Shown here: in pieces, positions 41,646 to 51,070 of the stretch | Numbering within the stretch: position 1 is the first letter of the stretch | Layout of the letters: the number at the start of each line of letters is the position of its first letter | DNA from: Colwellia psychrerythraea | Lineage (GTDB): Bacteria; Pseudomonadota; Gammaproteobacteria; Enterobacterales; Alteromonadaceae | Length of the DNA stretch: 64,000 nt | Direction of reading: 5' to 3' | NCBI RefSeq assembly: GCF_000764185.1 | Contig: NZ_JQEC01000011.1 | Span: 1 to 64,000 of the forward strand | Made by a program: the position numbers and the translations under genes | Notes under the pieces: generated by a model | Database searches by the model: none | What the model saw: only the letters and a program-made list of their open reading frames with translations | Told to the model about the DNA's origin: nothing

Positions 41646-42101
41646 ATGAAAGCAAAACAAGCTGTTAAGCATTTTACCTTAGTCAGTATGATGGCAGTAG
41701 GTATTACTGCTTGTTCTTCAACACAAGATATTGAAGAACAACCAACCCAAGCGCCTGTTATCGTAGAGCCGGTCATTGAAGAGAAGATCAATGAAGAGCA
41801 GGAAGAAGTTATTAGTTCAGTGATTAATAACGGCGTAATTGATATCCCTGTTTTAGAAGATGCTCAGATTTTTGCAGAGTTCAGTGACTCCCTGCCTGCG
41901 GTGATCAATTACTTCACTAGCTCAAGCGAAGCACAAGTAATCGAGTTTTATCAACAAGCATTCGGTCTAGCACAATCACAAGAGCGCAAACGCGACAGAT
42001 TAACGCTGAAATACCAACAAGGCGAAGAAAAAATGCGTGTTGTTATTTCTCAACAAAATAACAAACGTCAAGTTGATGTCATTATTGAAAGTGATATGTA
42101 A
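41646..42101 (+). CDS. Predicted lipoprotein of unknown function
   Basis: A 151-residue protein with a lipoprotein signal: VSMMAVGITACSS, lipidated Cys at about residue 23. A Pro/Glu-rich linker follows, then a small alpha/beta domain (FAEFSDSLPAVINYFTSSSE, VIEFYQQAFGLAQSQERKR, MRVVISQQNNKRQVDVIIES). SD GGAAGTGA lies before the ATG. The residue after the Cys is Ser, which suggests outer-membrane sorting by the Lol system. I do not recognise a family. It lies downstream of cysZ on the same strand (134 bases). Confidence 0.75.
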   Translation: MKAKQAVKHFTLVSMMAVGITACSSTQDIEEQPTQAPVIVEPVIEEKINEEQEEVISSVINNGVIDIPVLEDAQIFAEFSDSLPAVINYFTSSSEAQVIEFYQQAFGLAQSQERKRDRLTLKYQQGEEKMRVVISQQNNKRQVDVIIESDM

Positions 42102-42116
42102 TCACACCGATAGTTA

Positions 42117-42334
42117 GCCTGAACTCTGGAAAATGAATATTTGATGTTTAAGTAAAAACAACAACTTAGGTTGTTAGCAACAGAATTAAGTAGCGATAGA
42201 CTCTATCAATGTTTCAGTTTATTCGATTATCAAGGCAAAACGTTTATGAATAACAGGTTCTTTATCTACGTTTTAACGCTGAGAATCGGACAAAGGGGAA
42301 TATTGGGCAAGTGCTGCTTATCCAGACTTCAGGT
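42117..42334. mobile_element. IS982-related MITE-like element, copy 2
   Basis: A 218-bp non-coding element with ends GCCTGAACTCTGGAAAA (left) and TTATCCAGACTTCAGGT (right, complementary). The flanks TAGTTA (42111-42116) and TATTTA (42335-42340) form a 6-bp direct repeat with one mismatch. The interior is largely the same as copy 3 at 55509, with about 40 extra bases near the left end. It lies between the lipoprotein gene and the convergent M1 peptidase gene. Confidence 0.85.
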
Positions 42335-42385
42335 TATTTAGTATAAATTGTTGCACTAGCGACTCACACCAATAACTAAAACAAC

Positions 42386-42419
42386 AAAAGGGCTTAATGT
42401 TTTCACATTAAGCCCTTTT
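42386..42419. terminator. Bidirectional terminator between the lipoprotein and M1 peptidase genes
   Basis: A 15-bp perfect stem (42386-42400 with 42405-42419), loop TTTC, with T-tracts on both strands, 38 bases after the M1 peptidase stop. Confidence 0.85.
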
Positions 42420-42457
42420 TATATCAGCTGATTATTATTTAGAAGTCATCTTATTCA

Positions 42458-44347
42458 TTAATTCAATACTGCATCAACACTGCCTTGGGCCAAACCATGG
42501 TAGCCAGGACGAGCCTGTTGATAAACTTCAAGTGCCCAAGTTTTACTTTGTGGCTTTTTAGCTAGCTCTTTATACAAAGGAACGATTAACTTACGACGAC
42601 CAATGCTTTTTAAGTAAACGGCCATTGTTGGGTAAACTTCATTATAACCAACACGAATTGATAACAAGTACCAAGCATGGCTAATCTCTGCATTTTTGCT
42701 ATTGGTTAAATCAAACGCTTTATCTAAGCTCCCCATACGCTCTTGGTTTGTATCAAGAGGTAAATTATTAATAAAGTGTAACCACTCATGCAAAGTCCAC
42801 TGAGCGGTAGGTAATTGAGCTAACGTTATTTCGTCAGTGGTTAATTGCTTAATTTGTCGATCAATAACTGTAAAAGCGTTCGAAGTAGGCTGAGGTGCAT
42901 AACTTGGTAAACCAGCATTGAAGATCCATTCATTGATCTCGCTATCGCTAACAATATTTGGGTACTTGTCAGTTAAGTTAGCTTTTAAGTATTTAATAAA
43001 GTTGGCTGTACCTAAGCTTTCAAAAGCATGACTATCAAAATACTCTAATACGAATGCATCAAATCGCTCACGACCGAATTTTTCTTCGAGGAACATTAAG
43101 AATAACTGACCTTTTACGTAGGGTACACCAGAGAAAGCATCATCAGGATCACGCCCCTTCAAATCGATGTAAAGCTTAGAGTCATTAGCATCAAGTTCCA
43201 ATAATTCTGCATTTAAATCTTGCGCACCAAGCGCTTGTTCCATAACTGCACGTTCAGTACCAAAAACGGCTTCCATAATGCGGTTTTCAACATAACTGGT
43301 AAAACCTTCGTTTAACCAAAGATCACGCCAACTTTCGTTAGTAACCAAGTTACCAGACCAAGAATGTGCTAATTCATGAGCAATTAAATTCACTAAGCTT
43401 TTATCACCAGCAACAACGGTTGGTGTAATAAATGAAAGGCGTGGGTTTTCCATACCGCCGAAAGGAAAGCTAGGTGGTAACATTAATAAATCATAACGTC
43501 CCCAACGATATTTACCATACATTTGTTCTGCTTTATCAATCATCGCTTGGGTATCATCAAACTCAGCAACAGCTGCATCTAAGATATAAGACTCGGCATA
43601 TATGCCCGTTTGATGGCTCATTGCTTTAAACTGCAGATCACCCACAGCAATGGCAATTAAATAAGGCGGTATAGCTTGCGGCATTGTGAAAAAGTAGTCA
43701 CCGTCACGCTCGGTACCTGGTTCATTATTAGCGCTCATTACGGCTAATAAGTCTTTATCAGTAGTGATACGTGCAGTGTAAGTAACACGAACACTCGGTG
43801 TATCTTGAATAGGAATCCAAGAACGTGCATGAATCGCTTGGTTTTGACTAAACAGAAATGGTTTTTCTTTACCCGCAGTTTGCTGCGCAGATAACCATTG
43901 TAAGCCTGAAGCTTTTTCTGTTGAATTATAATATACACGAACTTTTTTGGCGTTAAATGGCATATGAATAGTTAATTTACTACCTAAAACGTCATCACGC
44001 TTAGCAAGATCATACTTTACTTTTACCCACTGACCTTGGTTATTTTGTGCCATAGCAGAGTGAATCACAAGATCGCGAGTATCTAAAATTAATGGTGCTT
44101 TTTTATCGGTAGTCCAATCTAGTGATAGTTCAGCGAAGCCGGATAATGATTTTTTATCAAAATCGACATTAAGATCAAGATATACGTGAGTAGCTTTGAC
44201 TTGATCATAATTAGCGTAAGTATATACATCAGTTAACTGAGAGGCCTTATTGTGTTGATGAACCGCCCCCTCATGTGCCCAGGTAACTGGCGCTATAGAC
44301 ACAGCAAGAGTGCTGAGTAACAAGCAAAGTTTTGAAAAATGTTTCAT
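42458..44347 (-). CDS. M1-family zinc aminopeptidase (leukotriene-A4-hydrolase-like)
   Basis: A 629-residue exported aminopeptidase with a signal peptide (about 1-24, cut near TWA). It has the N-terminal beta domain ([19 protein letters not shown]), the substrate-binding GGMENP, and the zinc motif HELAH at 324-328 with the third ligand Glu347 in LWLNEGF. The C-terminal helical domain is of the LTA4H-C type ([12 protein letters not shown] to the end). It is probably periplasmic and trims N-terminal residues of peptides. The terminator upstream of its start belongs to motY, so it has its own promoter. Confidence 0.93.
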   Translation of the reverse strand: MKHFSKLCLLLSTLAVSIAPVTWAHEGAVHQHNKASQLTDVYTYANYDQVKATHVYLDLNVDFDKKSLSGFAELSLDWTTDKKAPLILDTRDLVIHSAMAQNNQGQWVKVKYDLAKRDDVLGSKLTIHMPFNAKKVRVYYNSTEKASGLQWLSAQQTAGKEKPFLFSQNQAIHARSWIPIQDTPSVRVTYTARITTDKDLLAVMSANNEPGTERDGDYFFTMPQAIPPYLIAIAVGDLQFKAMSHQTGIYAESYILDAAVAEFDDTQAMIDKAEQMYGKYRWGRYDLLMLPPSFPFGGMENPRLSFITPTVVAGDKSLVNLIAHELAHSWSGNLVTNESWRDLWLNEGFTSYVENRIMEAVFGTERAVMEQALGAQDLNAELLELDANDSKLYIDLKGRDPDDAFSGVPYVKGQLFLMFLEEKFGRERFDAFVLEYFDSHAFESLGTANFIKYLKANLTDKYPNIVSDSEINEWIFNAGLPSYAPQPTSNAFTVIDRQIKQLTTDEITLAQLPTAQWTLHEWLHFINNLPLDTNQERMGSLDKAFDLTNSKNAEISHAWYLLSIRVGYNEVYPTMAVYLKSIGRRKLIVPLYKELAKKPQSKTWALEVYQQARPGYHGLAQGSVDAVLN

Positions 44348-44398
44348 TACATTGAAGCCTTAAAAATAAATACTATGCTCAAAATGAGCACATAAAAA

Positions 44399-44436
44399 AA
44401 CAGGCCTGTAGATTACTTTGAATCTACAGGCCTGTT
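44399..44436 (-). terminator. Terminator of motY
   Basis: A 16-bp perfect stem (44399-44414 with 44421-44436) with a 6-base loop and TTTTTTT on the minus strand, about 90 bases after the motY stop. Confidence 0.9.
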
Positions 44437-44524
44437 CAACACTTTACTTCAGTTTTTTTAAACTTTCTACGGGGTTAGTAGTAAGTGTTATTTACTGTGT
44501 ATTAGCAAAATAGTGGTAATAGGG

Positions 44525-45421
44525 TTAAGGTTTTTGCATTTGAATAACTACTCGGCGATTTTTCCCTCGACCTAATGTTGTATCATTAGAAGAGATATGG
44601 CGCTTTTCACCATAGCCTTTTGCTTCGATACGACTGACTTCGATACCATTTTGTACAAAATAATCTCTGATTTTAGCCGCTCGACGTTCCGATAATTTTA
44701 AGTTTGACCAACGGCCACCATAACTATCAGAATAAGCATCAATTAATACCAATTCTAACTCTGGATCTAGGCTCAAATACTGACGAATCATTTCGATACG
44801 CCTTTGTGATGCCTTAGTAAATTTATCACTACTTGATTGATAGTTAAGTACTGTATAGGCAATATCATCAAAACTATAATTGAGTAAGTTACCAACGCAA
44901 CCGACAAAGTCTTTATAAGCTTTTTTAAAGCGTGCTGTAGAGAGACCTACCGATATTTTATCTTGTTCGCTATACCAGTCATTATAATAAAATGTCGGAC
45001 TCATACCCTGCTCTAATTCACTTAACATAGTCCAAGCAACTTTTTTAGGTAAGCTTGGATTAAATTGTTTATGTAACTTCATATTCGCTATGGTTCTGGA
45101 GCCTAAACCTGGTTGCCAGTTAGGTGCAACACTACGAACTTCTGCTAAGGAATAATTATCAGGTAACAGCATCATGTCTAACTCAAATTCCATATTAAGC
45201 TTACGGCTAGCTTTAGCTGAAAATCGTGCTTCGCCATAACGAGGGATTTGATGTGATAATGTGCACTGAAGGCGGGAGTCATCAGATAATTGCCATTTAG
45301 AGTTATGGATATCTGCGCTATATTGACGTATTCCGGCTTTAACATCGCTTACAAAAAAACTAGCACTTAAGCTGGCAATGATAAGAAAACTAGTACTCAG
45401 AGATGCGACTATTTTTTTCAT
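44525..45421 (-). CDS. motY: Sodium-type flagellar protein MotY
   Basis: A 298-residue protein with a signal peptide (about 1-29, cut after VKA). The N-terminal domain matches MotY (CTLSHQIPRYGEARFSAKA, APNWQPG, FYYNDWYSEQDKISVGLS, FVGCVGNLLNYSFDDI). The C-terminal OmpA-type peptidoglycan-binding domain (about 185-298) has LVLIDAYSDSYGG, LSERRAAKIRDYF and GRGKNRRVVI. MotY forms the T-ring with MotX around the basal body of Na+-driven polar flagella. I chose ATG at 45421, which starts the signal peptide; a TTG 24 bases upstream is possible. A sigma-28-type promoter precedes it. It is divergent from rnt, a linkage known in Vibrio. The other flagellar genes are not in this window. Confidence 0.92.
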   Translation of the reverse strand: MKKIVASLSTSFLIIASLSASFFVSDVKAGIRQYSADIHNSKWQLSDDSRLQCTLSHQIPRYGEARFSAKASRKLNMEFELDMMLLPDNYSLAEVRSVAPNWQPGLGSRTIANMKLHKQFNPSLPKKVAWTMLSELEQGMSPTFYYNDWYSEQDKISVGLSTARFKKAYKDFVGCVGNLLNYSFDDIAYTVLNYQSSSDKFTKASQRRIEMIRQYLSLDPELELVLIDAYSDSYGGRWSNLKLSERRAAKIRDYFVQNGIEVSRIEAKGYGEKRHISSNDTTLGRGKNRRVVIQMQKP

Positions 45422-45486
45422 AATTTGGCACAGTATCGATAGCAAATAACAGGACTATTCATATTTTCCTGTCTGGGATATAAAGG

Positions 45487-45513
45487 GTATCGTCTTTAAC
45501 TTAGATAACTTTA
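45487..45513 (-). promoter_or_regulatory. Sigma-28 (FliA) promoter of motY
   Basis: On the minus strand: TAAAGTTA (45513-45506), an 11-base spacer, then GACGATAC (45494-45487). The E. coli consensus is TAAAGTTT-N11-GCCGATAA, so 7/8 and 6/8 positions match with exact spacing. Transcription would start near 45480, about 60 bases before the ATG. Confidence 0.8.
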
Positions 45514-45652
45514 GCATTTTATCGTTGAAATATCGCTTTTCACCCTAAAAAAATAGACTTTATGAGTCAGATGCAATTTTCACTGTCGTTTTTAAATAAA
45601 CTTTCTGCGATAATCACCGGCATTATTTTAAACCTCCTTTATTTAGTGACCC

Positions 45653-46354
45653 ATGCCAGAATCAAGCACTGTAGTTAACCAGCAAAATGCCCAAAAAAAA
45701 ACTGAAAATGTTAAATGCGAATTTGCTCAAAGGTTTCGTGGCTACTTCCCCGTTGTTATTGATGTTGAAACAGCCGGTTTTAATTGCCAAACCGATGCCT
45801 TACTTGAGCTGGCCGCTTCTATGTTACATTTGGATGAAGCCACAGGTGACTTCTCTATCGATGAAACCATACAATTTAACATTGAGCCTTTTGAAGGTGC
45901 TAACCTTGAGCCAAAAGCGCTGGAATTTACTGGCATAGACCCAACTAACCCCTTACGTGGTGCAGTTGAGGAAGATGAAGCGCTTAAAAGCCTTTTTAAA
46001 TTAGTAAGAAAGAAAATGAAGGCAGCTGGTTGTCAACGCGCTATCATTGTCGCCCACAATGCAGCCTTTGATTTAGGTTTTTTAAATGCAGCTACCGAAC
46101 GCTGTAAAATTAAACGCAGCCCTTTTCATAGCTTCGTCAGCTTTGATACCACAACCCTTGCTGGTCTTGCGTTAGGGCAAACTGTTTTAGCCAAGGCTTG
46201 TATAGCAGCCAAAATAGATTTTAATAATGATGAAGCGCATAGCGCACTTTATGATACTGAAAAAACTGCCGAGCTATTTTGTCACATAGTCAATAAATGG
46301 CGAGCTTTAGGTGGTTGGCCGCTAGTTTCTATAGAAAATGAAGCTGAGGCATAG
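45653..46354 (+). CDS. rnt: Ribonuclease T
   Basis: 3'-5' exoribonuclease that trims tRNA and other stable RNA 3' ends. The 233-residue DEDDh nuclease has Exo [12 protein letters not shown] (catalytic Asp and Glu), Exo [13 protein letters not shown], and Exo III with [14 protein letters not shown] (catalytic His and Asp), plus [12 protein letters not shown] at the start of the fold. It is divergent from motY. The rnt-grxD-sodB neighbourhood also exists in E. coli. Confidence 0.97.
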   Translation: MPESSTVVNQQNAQKKTENVKCEFAQRFRGYFPVVIDVETAGFNCQTDALLELAASMLHLDEATGDFSIDETIQFNIEPFEGANLEPKALEFTGIDPTNPLRGAVEEDEALKSLFKLVRKKMKAAGCQRAIIVAHNAAFDLGFLNAATERCKIKRSPFHSFVSFDTTTLAGLALGQTVLAKACIAAKIDFNNDEAHSALYDTEKTAELFCHIVNKWRALGGWPLVSIENEAEA

Positions 46355-46384
46355 TAGAAAATATCACTGCTAAAATGTAGACAT

Positions 46385-46410
46385 AAAAAAACCGCTTGCG
46401 CGGTTTTTTT
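46385..46410. terminator. Bidirectional terminator between rnt and the peroxiredoxin gene
   Basis: Stem AAAAACCGC/GCGGTTTTT with a short TTGC loop and A/T tracts on both sides, so T-runs occur on both strands between the convergent genes. Confidence 0.9.
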
Positions 46411-46466
46411 AATTTTTACGCTAAAGTAAATTAGCTGAAATAGCTAATTTACTCAGTTAGCAAAAA

Positions 46467-47072
46467 TTATAACTTGTCTGCATTATCTGCAAGGTAAGCA
46501 GCAACACCTTCTGGTGAAGCTGTCATGCCTTTATCACCTTTGTTCCAACCAGCAGGACAAACTTCGCCATGGTCTTGGTGGAATTGTAGTGCGTCAACCA
46601 TACGTAACATTTCATCTACATCACGACCTAGTGGTAAATCATTGATTACTTGGTGACGTACGTTACCTTCTTCATCAATTAAGAAAGAACCACGGAAAGC
46701 AACACCGGCTTCAGGATGTTCAACATCGTATGCTTTACATATTTCATGTTTAGTATCAGCAACTAAAGTGTATTGTACTGGGCCAATGCCCCCTTCATTT
46801 ACTGGAGTGTTACGCCATGCGTTATGTGAAAATTGTGAATCAATTGAAACACCAATTACTTCTACGCCACGGTTTTTAAACTCTTCCATGCGGTGATCAA
46901 AAGCTAAAAGCTCAGATGGACAAACAAAAGTAAAATCTAATGGGTAGAAAAACACTACTGCTTTTTTACCTTTAATTGCTTCGCTTAATGTAAAGCTATC
47001 TACAATTTCACCGCTACCAAGTACTGCTGCTGCAGTGAAGTCAGGTGCCTGACGACCAACTAATACGCTCAT
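46467..47072 (-). CDS. 2-Cys peroxiredoxin (AhpC/Prx1 type)
   Basis: Thiol peroxidase of 201 residues that reduces hydrogen peroxide and organic hydroperoxides. The peroxidatic Cys51 is in FYPLDFTFVCPSE and the resolving Cys172 in HGEVCPAGWNKG; the C-terminal region resembles the YF-containing sensitive type only loosely (it ends AAYLADNADKL). CGGAGC-type SD precedes ATG. It sits next to grxD and near sodB, consistent with an oxidative-stress cluster. The reductant (thioredoxin or AhpF-like) is not visible here. Confidence 0.95.
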   Translation of the reverse strand: MSVLVGRQAPDFTAAAVLGSGEIVDSFTLSEAIKGKKAVVFFYPLDFTFVCPSELLAFDHRMEEFKNRGVEVIGVSIDSQFSHNAWRNTPVNEGGIGPVQYTLVADTKHEICKAYDVEHPEAGVAFRGSFLIDEEGNVRHQVINDLPLGRDVDEMLRMVDALQFHQDHGEVCPAGWNKGDKGMTASPEGVAAYLADNADKL

Positions 47073-47164
47073 TTTATGCTCCGTTTATTTTTATGTTAAA
47101 AATTTAATATTTCTGGTTAGATATATTGTGACAAATATTAATATATCAACCAGTTAAGTGATGA

Positions 47165-47503
47165 TTATTCGCTTTCTGCTGAGGGATTTTTTGCCGCAGC
47201 TTCTTTCACTAAGGTTTGTAATTCACCTTGTTGAAACATTTCCATAATAATATCACAACCGCCAACTAACTCACCTTCAACCCATAATTGTGGGAAAGTT
47301 GGCCAGTCAGCGTATTTAGGTAATTCCGCACGAATATCAGGGTTTTGTAAAATATCAACATAAGCAAACTTCTCTTCACAAGAAATTAATGCTTGTGATG
47401 CTTGTGATGAAAAACCACAGCTTGGTAATTTAGGAGACCCTTTCATATATAGCAAGATTGTATTTTCGCTAATTTGTTCTTTAATGCGTTCAACTGTATC
47501 CAT
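47165..47503 (-). CDS. grxD: Monothiol glutaredoxin Grx4
   Basis: A 112-residue CGFS-type glutaredoxin that carries or transfers [2Fe-2S] clusters. The CGFS motif is at residues 29-32 (KLPSCGFSSQA), with the conserved WPTFPQLWVEGELVGGCDI glutathione-binding part. SD GAGGGT lies before ATG. It is on the same strand as the peroxiredoxin gene, 92 bases upstream of it; co-transcription is possible. Confidence 0.96.
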   Translation of the reverse strand: MDTVERIKEQISENTILLYMKGSPKLPSCGFSSQASQALISCEEKFAYVDILQNPDIRAELPKYADWPTFPQLWVEGELVGGCDIIMEMFQQGELQTLVKEAAAKNPSAESE

Positions 47504-47802
47504 AACACCCTCTATTAATTAATGCTTATTCTATTCATTTGTATTGATATACCCTACATATGGAGATAAAAAATAAATTTTCAACTCCTTCCAGCTCCTT
47601 TCAATACAAGGTAATAGAATAAGTACTATCATCCAAAACAGCTTATCTATTGATTTTAAGAATATATAGCCTTGAAATTAGTCCTGACAATCCCTATATA
47701 TGTTTATGACCTGAATAAATAATACTTGAGTATTTTACTCAAGTTTATATGAAAAAACACCTACTTTTGGTGGAAAATTAGAATTATAACTAGGAGAGTA
47801 TA

Positions 47803-48384
47803 ATGGCCATTGAACTACCGGCATTACCGTATGAACAAAATGCATTAGAGCCACACATTTCAGCAGAAACCTTATCATTTCATTATGGCAAACATCACAA
47901 TACTTACGTAGTTAAGCTTAACGGCTTAATTGGTGGTACTGAGTTTGAAAATAAAAGCTTAGAAGAGATTGTTAAAAGCTCTTCTGCAGGTATTTTCAAC
48001 AATGCAGCACAAATCTGGAACCATACTTTTTATTGGAACAGCTTAAGTCCAAACGGCGGTGGTGAGCCATCAGGTAATTTACTAGCAGCAATCAATAGCA
48101 GCTTTGGCTCTTTTAGTGAGTTTAAAGCTAAGTTTACCGATAGCGCTATTAATAACTTTGGGGCAAGCTGGACTTGGTTAGTGAAGAATTCTGACGGTAG
48201 CTTAGCTATTGTAAACACTTCAAATGCTGCTACGCCATTAACTGACGAAGTTGTTACACCGCTTATTACAGTAGATTTATGGGAACATGCTTATTACATT
48301 GATTACCGCAATGTAAGACCTGATTACCTTAACGGTTTTTGGGCATTAGCTAACTGGGATTTCGCTCAAGCTAACTTTAGCTAA
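47803..48384 (+). CDS. sodB: Superoxide dismutase, iron type
   Basis: Converts superoxide to oxygen and hydrogen peroxide in the cytoplasm. The 193-residue Fe/Mn-family enzyme has metal ligands His27 (FHYGKHHNTY), His74 (IWNHTFYW), Asp158 and His162 (TVDLWEHAYYIDY). The segment NAAQIWNHTFYWNSL, with Ala-Gln at 69-70, is the iron-type pattern. GGAGAG lies before the ATG. A terminator follows directly. Confidence 0.97.
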   Translation: MAIELPALPYEQNALEPHISAETLSFHYGKHHNTYVVKLNGLIGGTEFENKSLEEIVKSSSAGIFNNAAQIWNHTFYWNSLSPNGGGEPSGNLLAAINSSFGSFSEFKAKFTDSAINNFGASWTWLVKNSDGSLAIVNTSNAATPLTDEVVTPLITVDLWEHAYYIDYRNVRPDYLNGFWALANWDFAQANFS

Positions 48385-48406
48385 GACGAGAAAACCACCC
48401 AAACGA

Positions 48407-48440
48407 AAACCTAACATTGCGCTTGGCCTTTGTTAGGTTT
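48407..48440 (+). terminator. Terminator of sodB
   Basis: A 10-bp stem (AAACCTAACA at 48407-48416 with TGTTAGGTTT at 48431-48440) with a 14-base loop, followed by TTTTAT, 23 bases after the stop. Confidence 0.85.
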
Positions 48441-49020
48441 TTTTATAAATAAAAAAATCACACTATCACCTACCTAGTTTTAATACACCTGCGATTAAAT
48501 ACTCCCTCTCAACAATGCATAATAACAAACATCACAAAACAGAAACAAAATAGAAACAAAATAAAGTAATGATAAAACACAGTAACTATATCGTAAATTT
48601 ATCAAAGACCAGACTAAAACATGCATACCTATTCGATTACTCCCCTTACATACCAGCACAAAGCACCGAAACATGAATATTTAATCACTAAATACCACTA
48701 GACTCATAAGACCGAATCATTCATTAGTTTTTCTAATGCGAAGACTGCAATTTCTTTAGCTTGTCGCAACAGAGTACGCCTCTTATAATGGTTTTGTTTT
48801 CTGAGTTAGCGCAATGATACTTCCTCTTTCTTCCAAAGAGAGTTCATTAACCGGATTACTTGAAATGATAGCTACTATCTTTTCTCTCTGACATGTTTCT
48901 TGGAATTTAACTTCCTTATATCAACTTGATATTAGAGTTGGCCCGCACTTTGTTTGCGGGCTTTTTTTTGCCTTTTTTTTAGTAGCGTTTTTAATAGAAT
49001 TTAGTGAGGTAAGAAAATAT
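48441..49020. other. Long intergenic region with an orphan terminator
   Basis: About 580 bases between sodB and lolE. There is no gene I can support. A short frame near 48812 on the plus strand (about 25 codons, starting MILPLSS) has no visible SD. A strong plus-strand terminator at 48941-48969 suggests that a small transcript ends here. Confidence 0.5.
48941..48969 (+). terminator. Strong orphan terminator, possible small-RNA end
   Basis: Stem GCCCGCA/TGCGGGC with a 7-base loop, followed by TTTTTTTT on the plus strand. The nearest plus-strand gene, sodB, already has a terminator 500 bases upstream. The minus-strand lolE ends at 49021, but the T-run is on the plus strand only. A small RNA in 48700-48969 is therefore possible. 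Confidence 0.7.
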
Positions 49021-50289
49021 TTACTGTTGCCCTAATATTTGCGCCGGCTCTATTTTAGTCGCTCGCCATGCTGGATATAAGGTTGCTAACAAGCTCATGA
49101 ACATTGCAGTGAGAATAGTGCTATAAACATCACTAGTATGTAAGACACTGGGTAGGTAGTTTATAAAGTAGACATCACCAGACAAAAAGGTTATCCCCAT
49201 CAATTGCTCTATAGCACTGATAATACTGGTAAGATTCAGTGCTAAATAAACACCACAAAGACCACCTAATAGACTACCAACCACGCCATTAACCAAACCC
49301 TGGGCAATAAAAGCCAACATAATGGTTTTTGAGCTTGCTCCCATGGTTTTTAAAATTGCAATATCACCTTGTCTTTCATTAACTGCCATAATTAAAGTCG
49401 AGACGATATTAAAGCTAGCAACCCCTATAACCAATACCAAGACGATAAACATCACCATTCGTACCAGCTGAATATCATTAAATAAATGCCCTTGGGTGCG
49501 AGTCCAATTATTGATATACACATAATGATCAAAGTTATAGGCAACTTGCCTAGCTATTTTAGGCGCAGAAAAAACATCATTAACTTTCAAACGTATACTT
49601 TGTGTTTCACCTACTTTATAGTCCATTACATCACTGGCTAGGGAAAGGGGAATATAAGCTAACGTTTCGTCTATAGTACCGCCAAACTTAAATATACCAA
49701 CAACTTCTACATGGCGAGTAATTGGCGCAGAGAATACTTGCTTAACATCACCAGTCCCTTCAGGAGGCGGTAACAATAACTGTATTTTATCACCGAGCGC
49801 TACTGATAACTTCTTAGCTACGCCACTCCCCAATATAATTACACCATTATTTTTTTCAGTCCCGGCTAAAGCTTGCCATTTACCAGCAATAATATAATCA
49901 GTAATACTTGAGACTTGCATTTCCAGTTCAGCGTCGACACCACGAACTTCCACCGCTTTTAGCTTTAAACCATGTTGCAACATTCCCGTCATTTTAATAA
50001 CCGGTGCTGCAGCCATAACAGCCAGCTCATTTTGTACTTTATTTATGCTTTCAGGCCAATCCTTTATCGGTTGGTTAACACTTACCAACTCAACATGCGG
50101 TACGATAGAAAGAAGCTTTTGTGATAATTCTCGTTCAAAGCCATTCATAGCGCTGAGTACAACAATAAGTACCGTTACCCCTAAGGCAATACCAATGGTC
50201 GATGAGGCAGAAATAAAAGCAGAAAAACCATTACCGTGCTGGCTACGAACATAACGCCAGCCTAAAAATATACTTAACGGTTTAAACAT
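49021..50289 (-). CDS. lolE: Lipoprotein-releasing ABC transporter permease LolE
   Basis: Membrane subunit of LolCDE, which extracts outer-membrane lipoproteins from the inner membrane and hands them to LolA. At 422 residues it has four hydrophobic segments: one N-terminal (about 24-45) and three C-terminal (about 275-300, 320-345, 375-400), around a large periplasmic domain. It starts MFKPLSIFLGWRYVRSQHG, paralogous to the LolC start. I chose ATG at 50289, whose ATGTTTAA overlaps the lolD stop by 8 bases; a start at 50307 is an alternative. Which paralog is LolC and which LolE follows gene order (C-D-E) and is less sure. Confidence 0.9.
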   Translation of the reverse strand: MFKPLSIFLGWRYVRSQHGNGFSAFISASSTIGIALGVTVLIVVLSAMNGFERELSQKLLSIVPHVELVSVNQPIKDWPESINKVQNELAVMAAAPVIKMTGMLQHGLKLKAVEVRGVDAELEMQVSSITDYIIAGKWQALAGTEKNNGVIILGSGVAKKLSVALGDKIQLLLPPPEGTGDVKQVFSAPITRHVEVVGIFKFGGTIDETLAYIPLSLASDVMDYKVGETQSIRLKVNDVFSAPKIARQVAYNFDHYVYINNWTRTQGHLFNDIQLVRMVMFIVLVLVIGVASFNIVSTLIMAVNERQGDIAILKTMGASSKTIMLAFIAQGLVNGVVGSLLGGLCGVYLALNLTSIISAIEQLMGITFLSGDVYFINYLPSVLHTSDVYSTILTAMFMSLLATLYPAWRATKIEPAQILGQQ

Positions 50290-51058
50290 GGCGTTCGCTA
50301 ACCTCATTATCACTCTCTTTGAGCTTATGGGGATCACTGATGATAACAGTCGAAGTCGATGACTCCTGTTCGTTTTTACCGGCAAGGGGTAATAATTGAC
50401 CTTGTACAAGCTTTACTTGCCTATCCATACGATTAGCTAACACTAAATCATGGGTCACGATGACAAAGCTAGTGTCGGCGGTATTATTTAAGCTGCGAAT
50501 CAATTGATAAATTTGCTCTGCGGTATCGCTATCTAAATTACCGGTAGGCTCATCAGCTAAAACCAAAGATGGCTTGGTAACCAAAGCTCTTGCAATTGCC
50601 ACGCGTTGACGTTCTCCACCCGATAATTGTGAAGGCCGGTAATCAATTCTGTGGTTTAAGCCAACGTCGGCGAGCATCTGTTTTGCCGCTAACAAAGCTT
50701 GCTTGGGTTTGTCACCTCGGATCATTAATGGCATAGCTACATTTTCTAGCGCAGTAAACTCCATCATCAAATGATGAAATTGATAAATAAAGCCAATATG
50801 TTGATTTCTAAACTTTGCTCTTTCTTTATCAGATAACTGGTGAATATCAATCTCATTAATTAGTACTTTACCTGAGCTTGGCGAATCTAAAGCACCCGCG
50901 AGGTGCAAAAATGTGCTTTTTCCGCAGCCAGAACTACCCACAACAGCAAGTAACTCACCTTTCTCAACACTTAACTCTAAGCAGTTTAAGACCTTGGTTT
51001 CAATATCACCCTGTTTATATGACTTAGATAACTGACAACACTGTAATACTTTACTCAT
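50282..51058 (-). CDS. lolD: Lipoprotein-releasing ABC transporter ATPase LolD
   Basis: Cytoplasmic ATPase of LolCDE, 258 residues. It has Walker A GSSGCGKST (about residues 37-45), the Q-loop in FIYQFHHLMMEFTALEN, the ABC signature LSGGERQRVAIARAL, Walker B LVLADEPTGNLD, and the H-loop VTHD. The C-terminal tail after residue 230 is longer than in E. coli LolD and is Ser/Glu-rich. It lies between the two permease genes, 12 bases after lolC. Confidence 0.97.
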   Translation of the reverse strand: MSKVLQCCQLSKSYKQGDIETKVLNCLELSVEKGELLAVVGSSGCGKSTFLHLAGALDSPSSGKVLINEIDIHQLSDKERAKFRNQHIGFIYQFHHLMMEFTALENVAMPLMIRGDKPKQALLAAKQMLADVGLNHRIDYRPSQLSGGERQRVAIARALVTKPSLVLADEPTGNLDSDTAEQIYQLIRSLNNTADTSFVIVTHDLVLANRMDRQVKLVQGQLLPLAGKNEQESSTSTVIISDPHKLKESDNEVSERHV

Positions 51059-51070
51059 TAATTTATGGCC

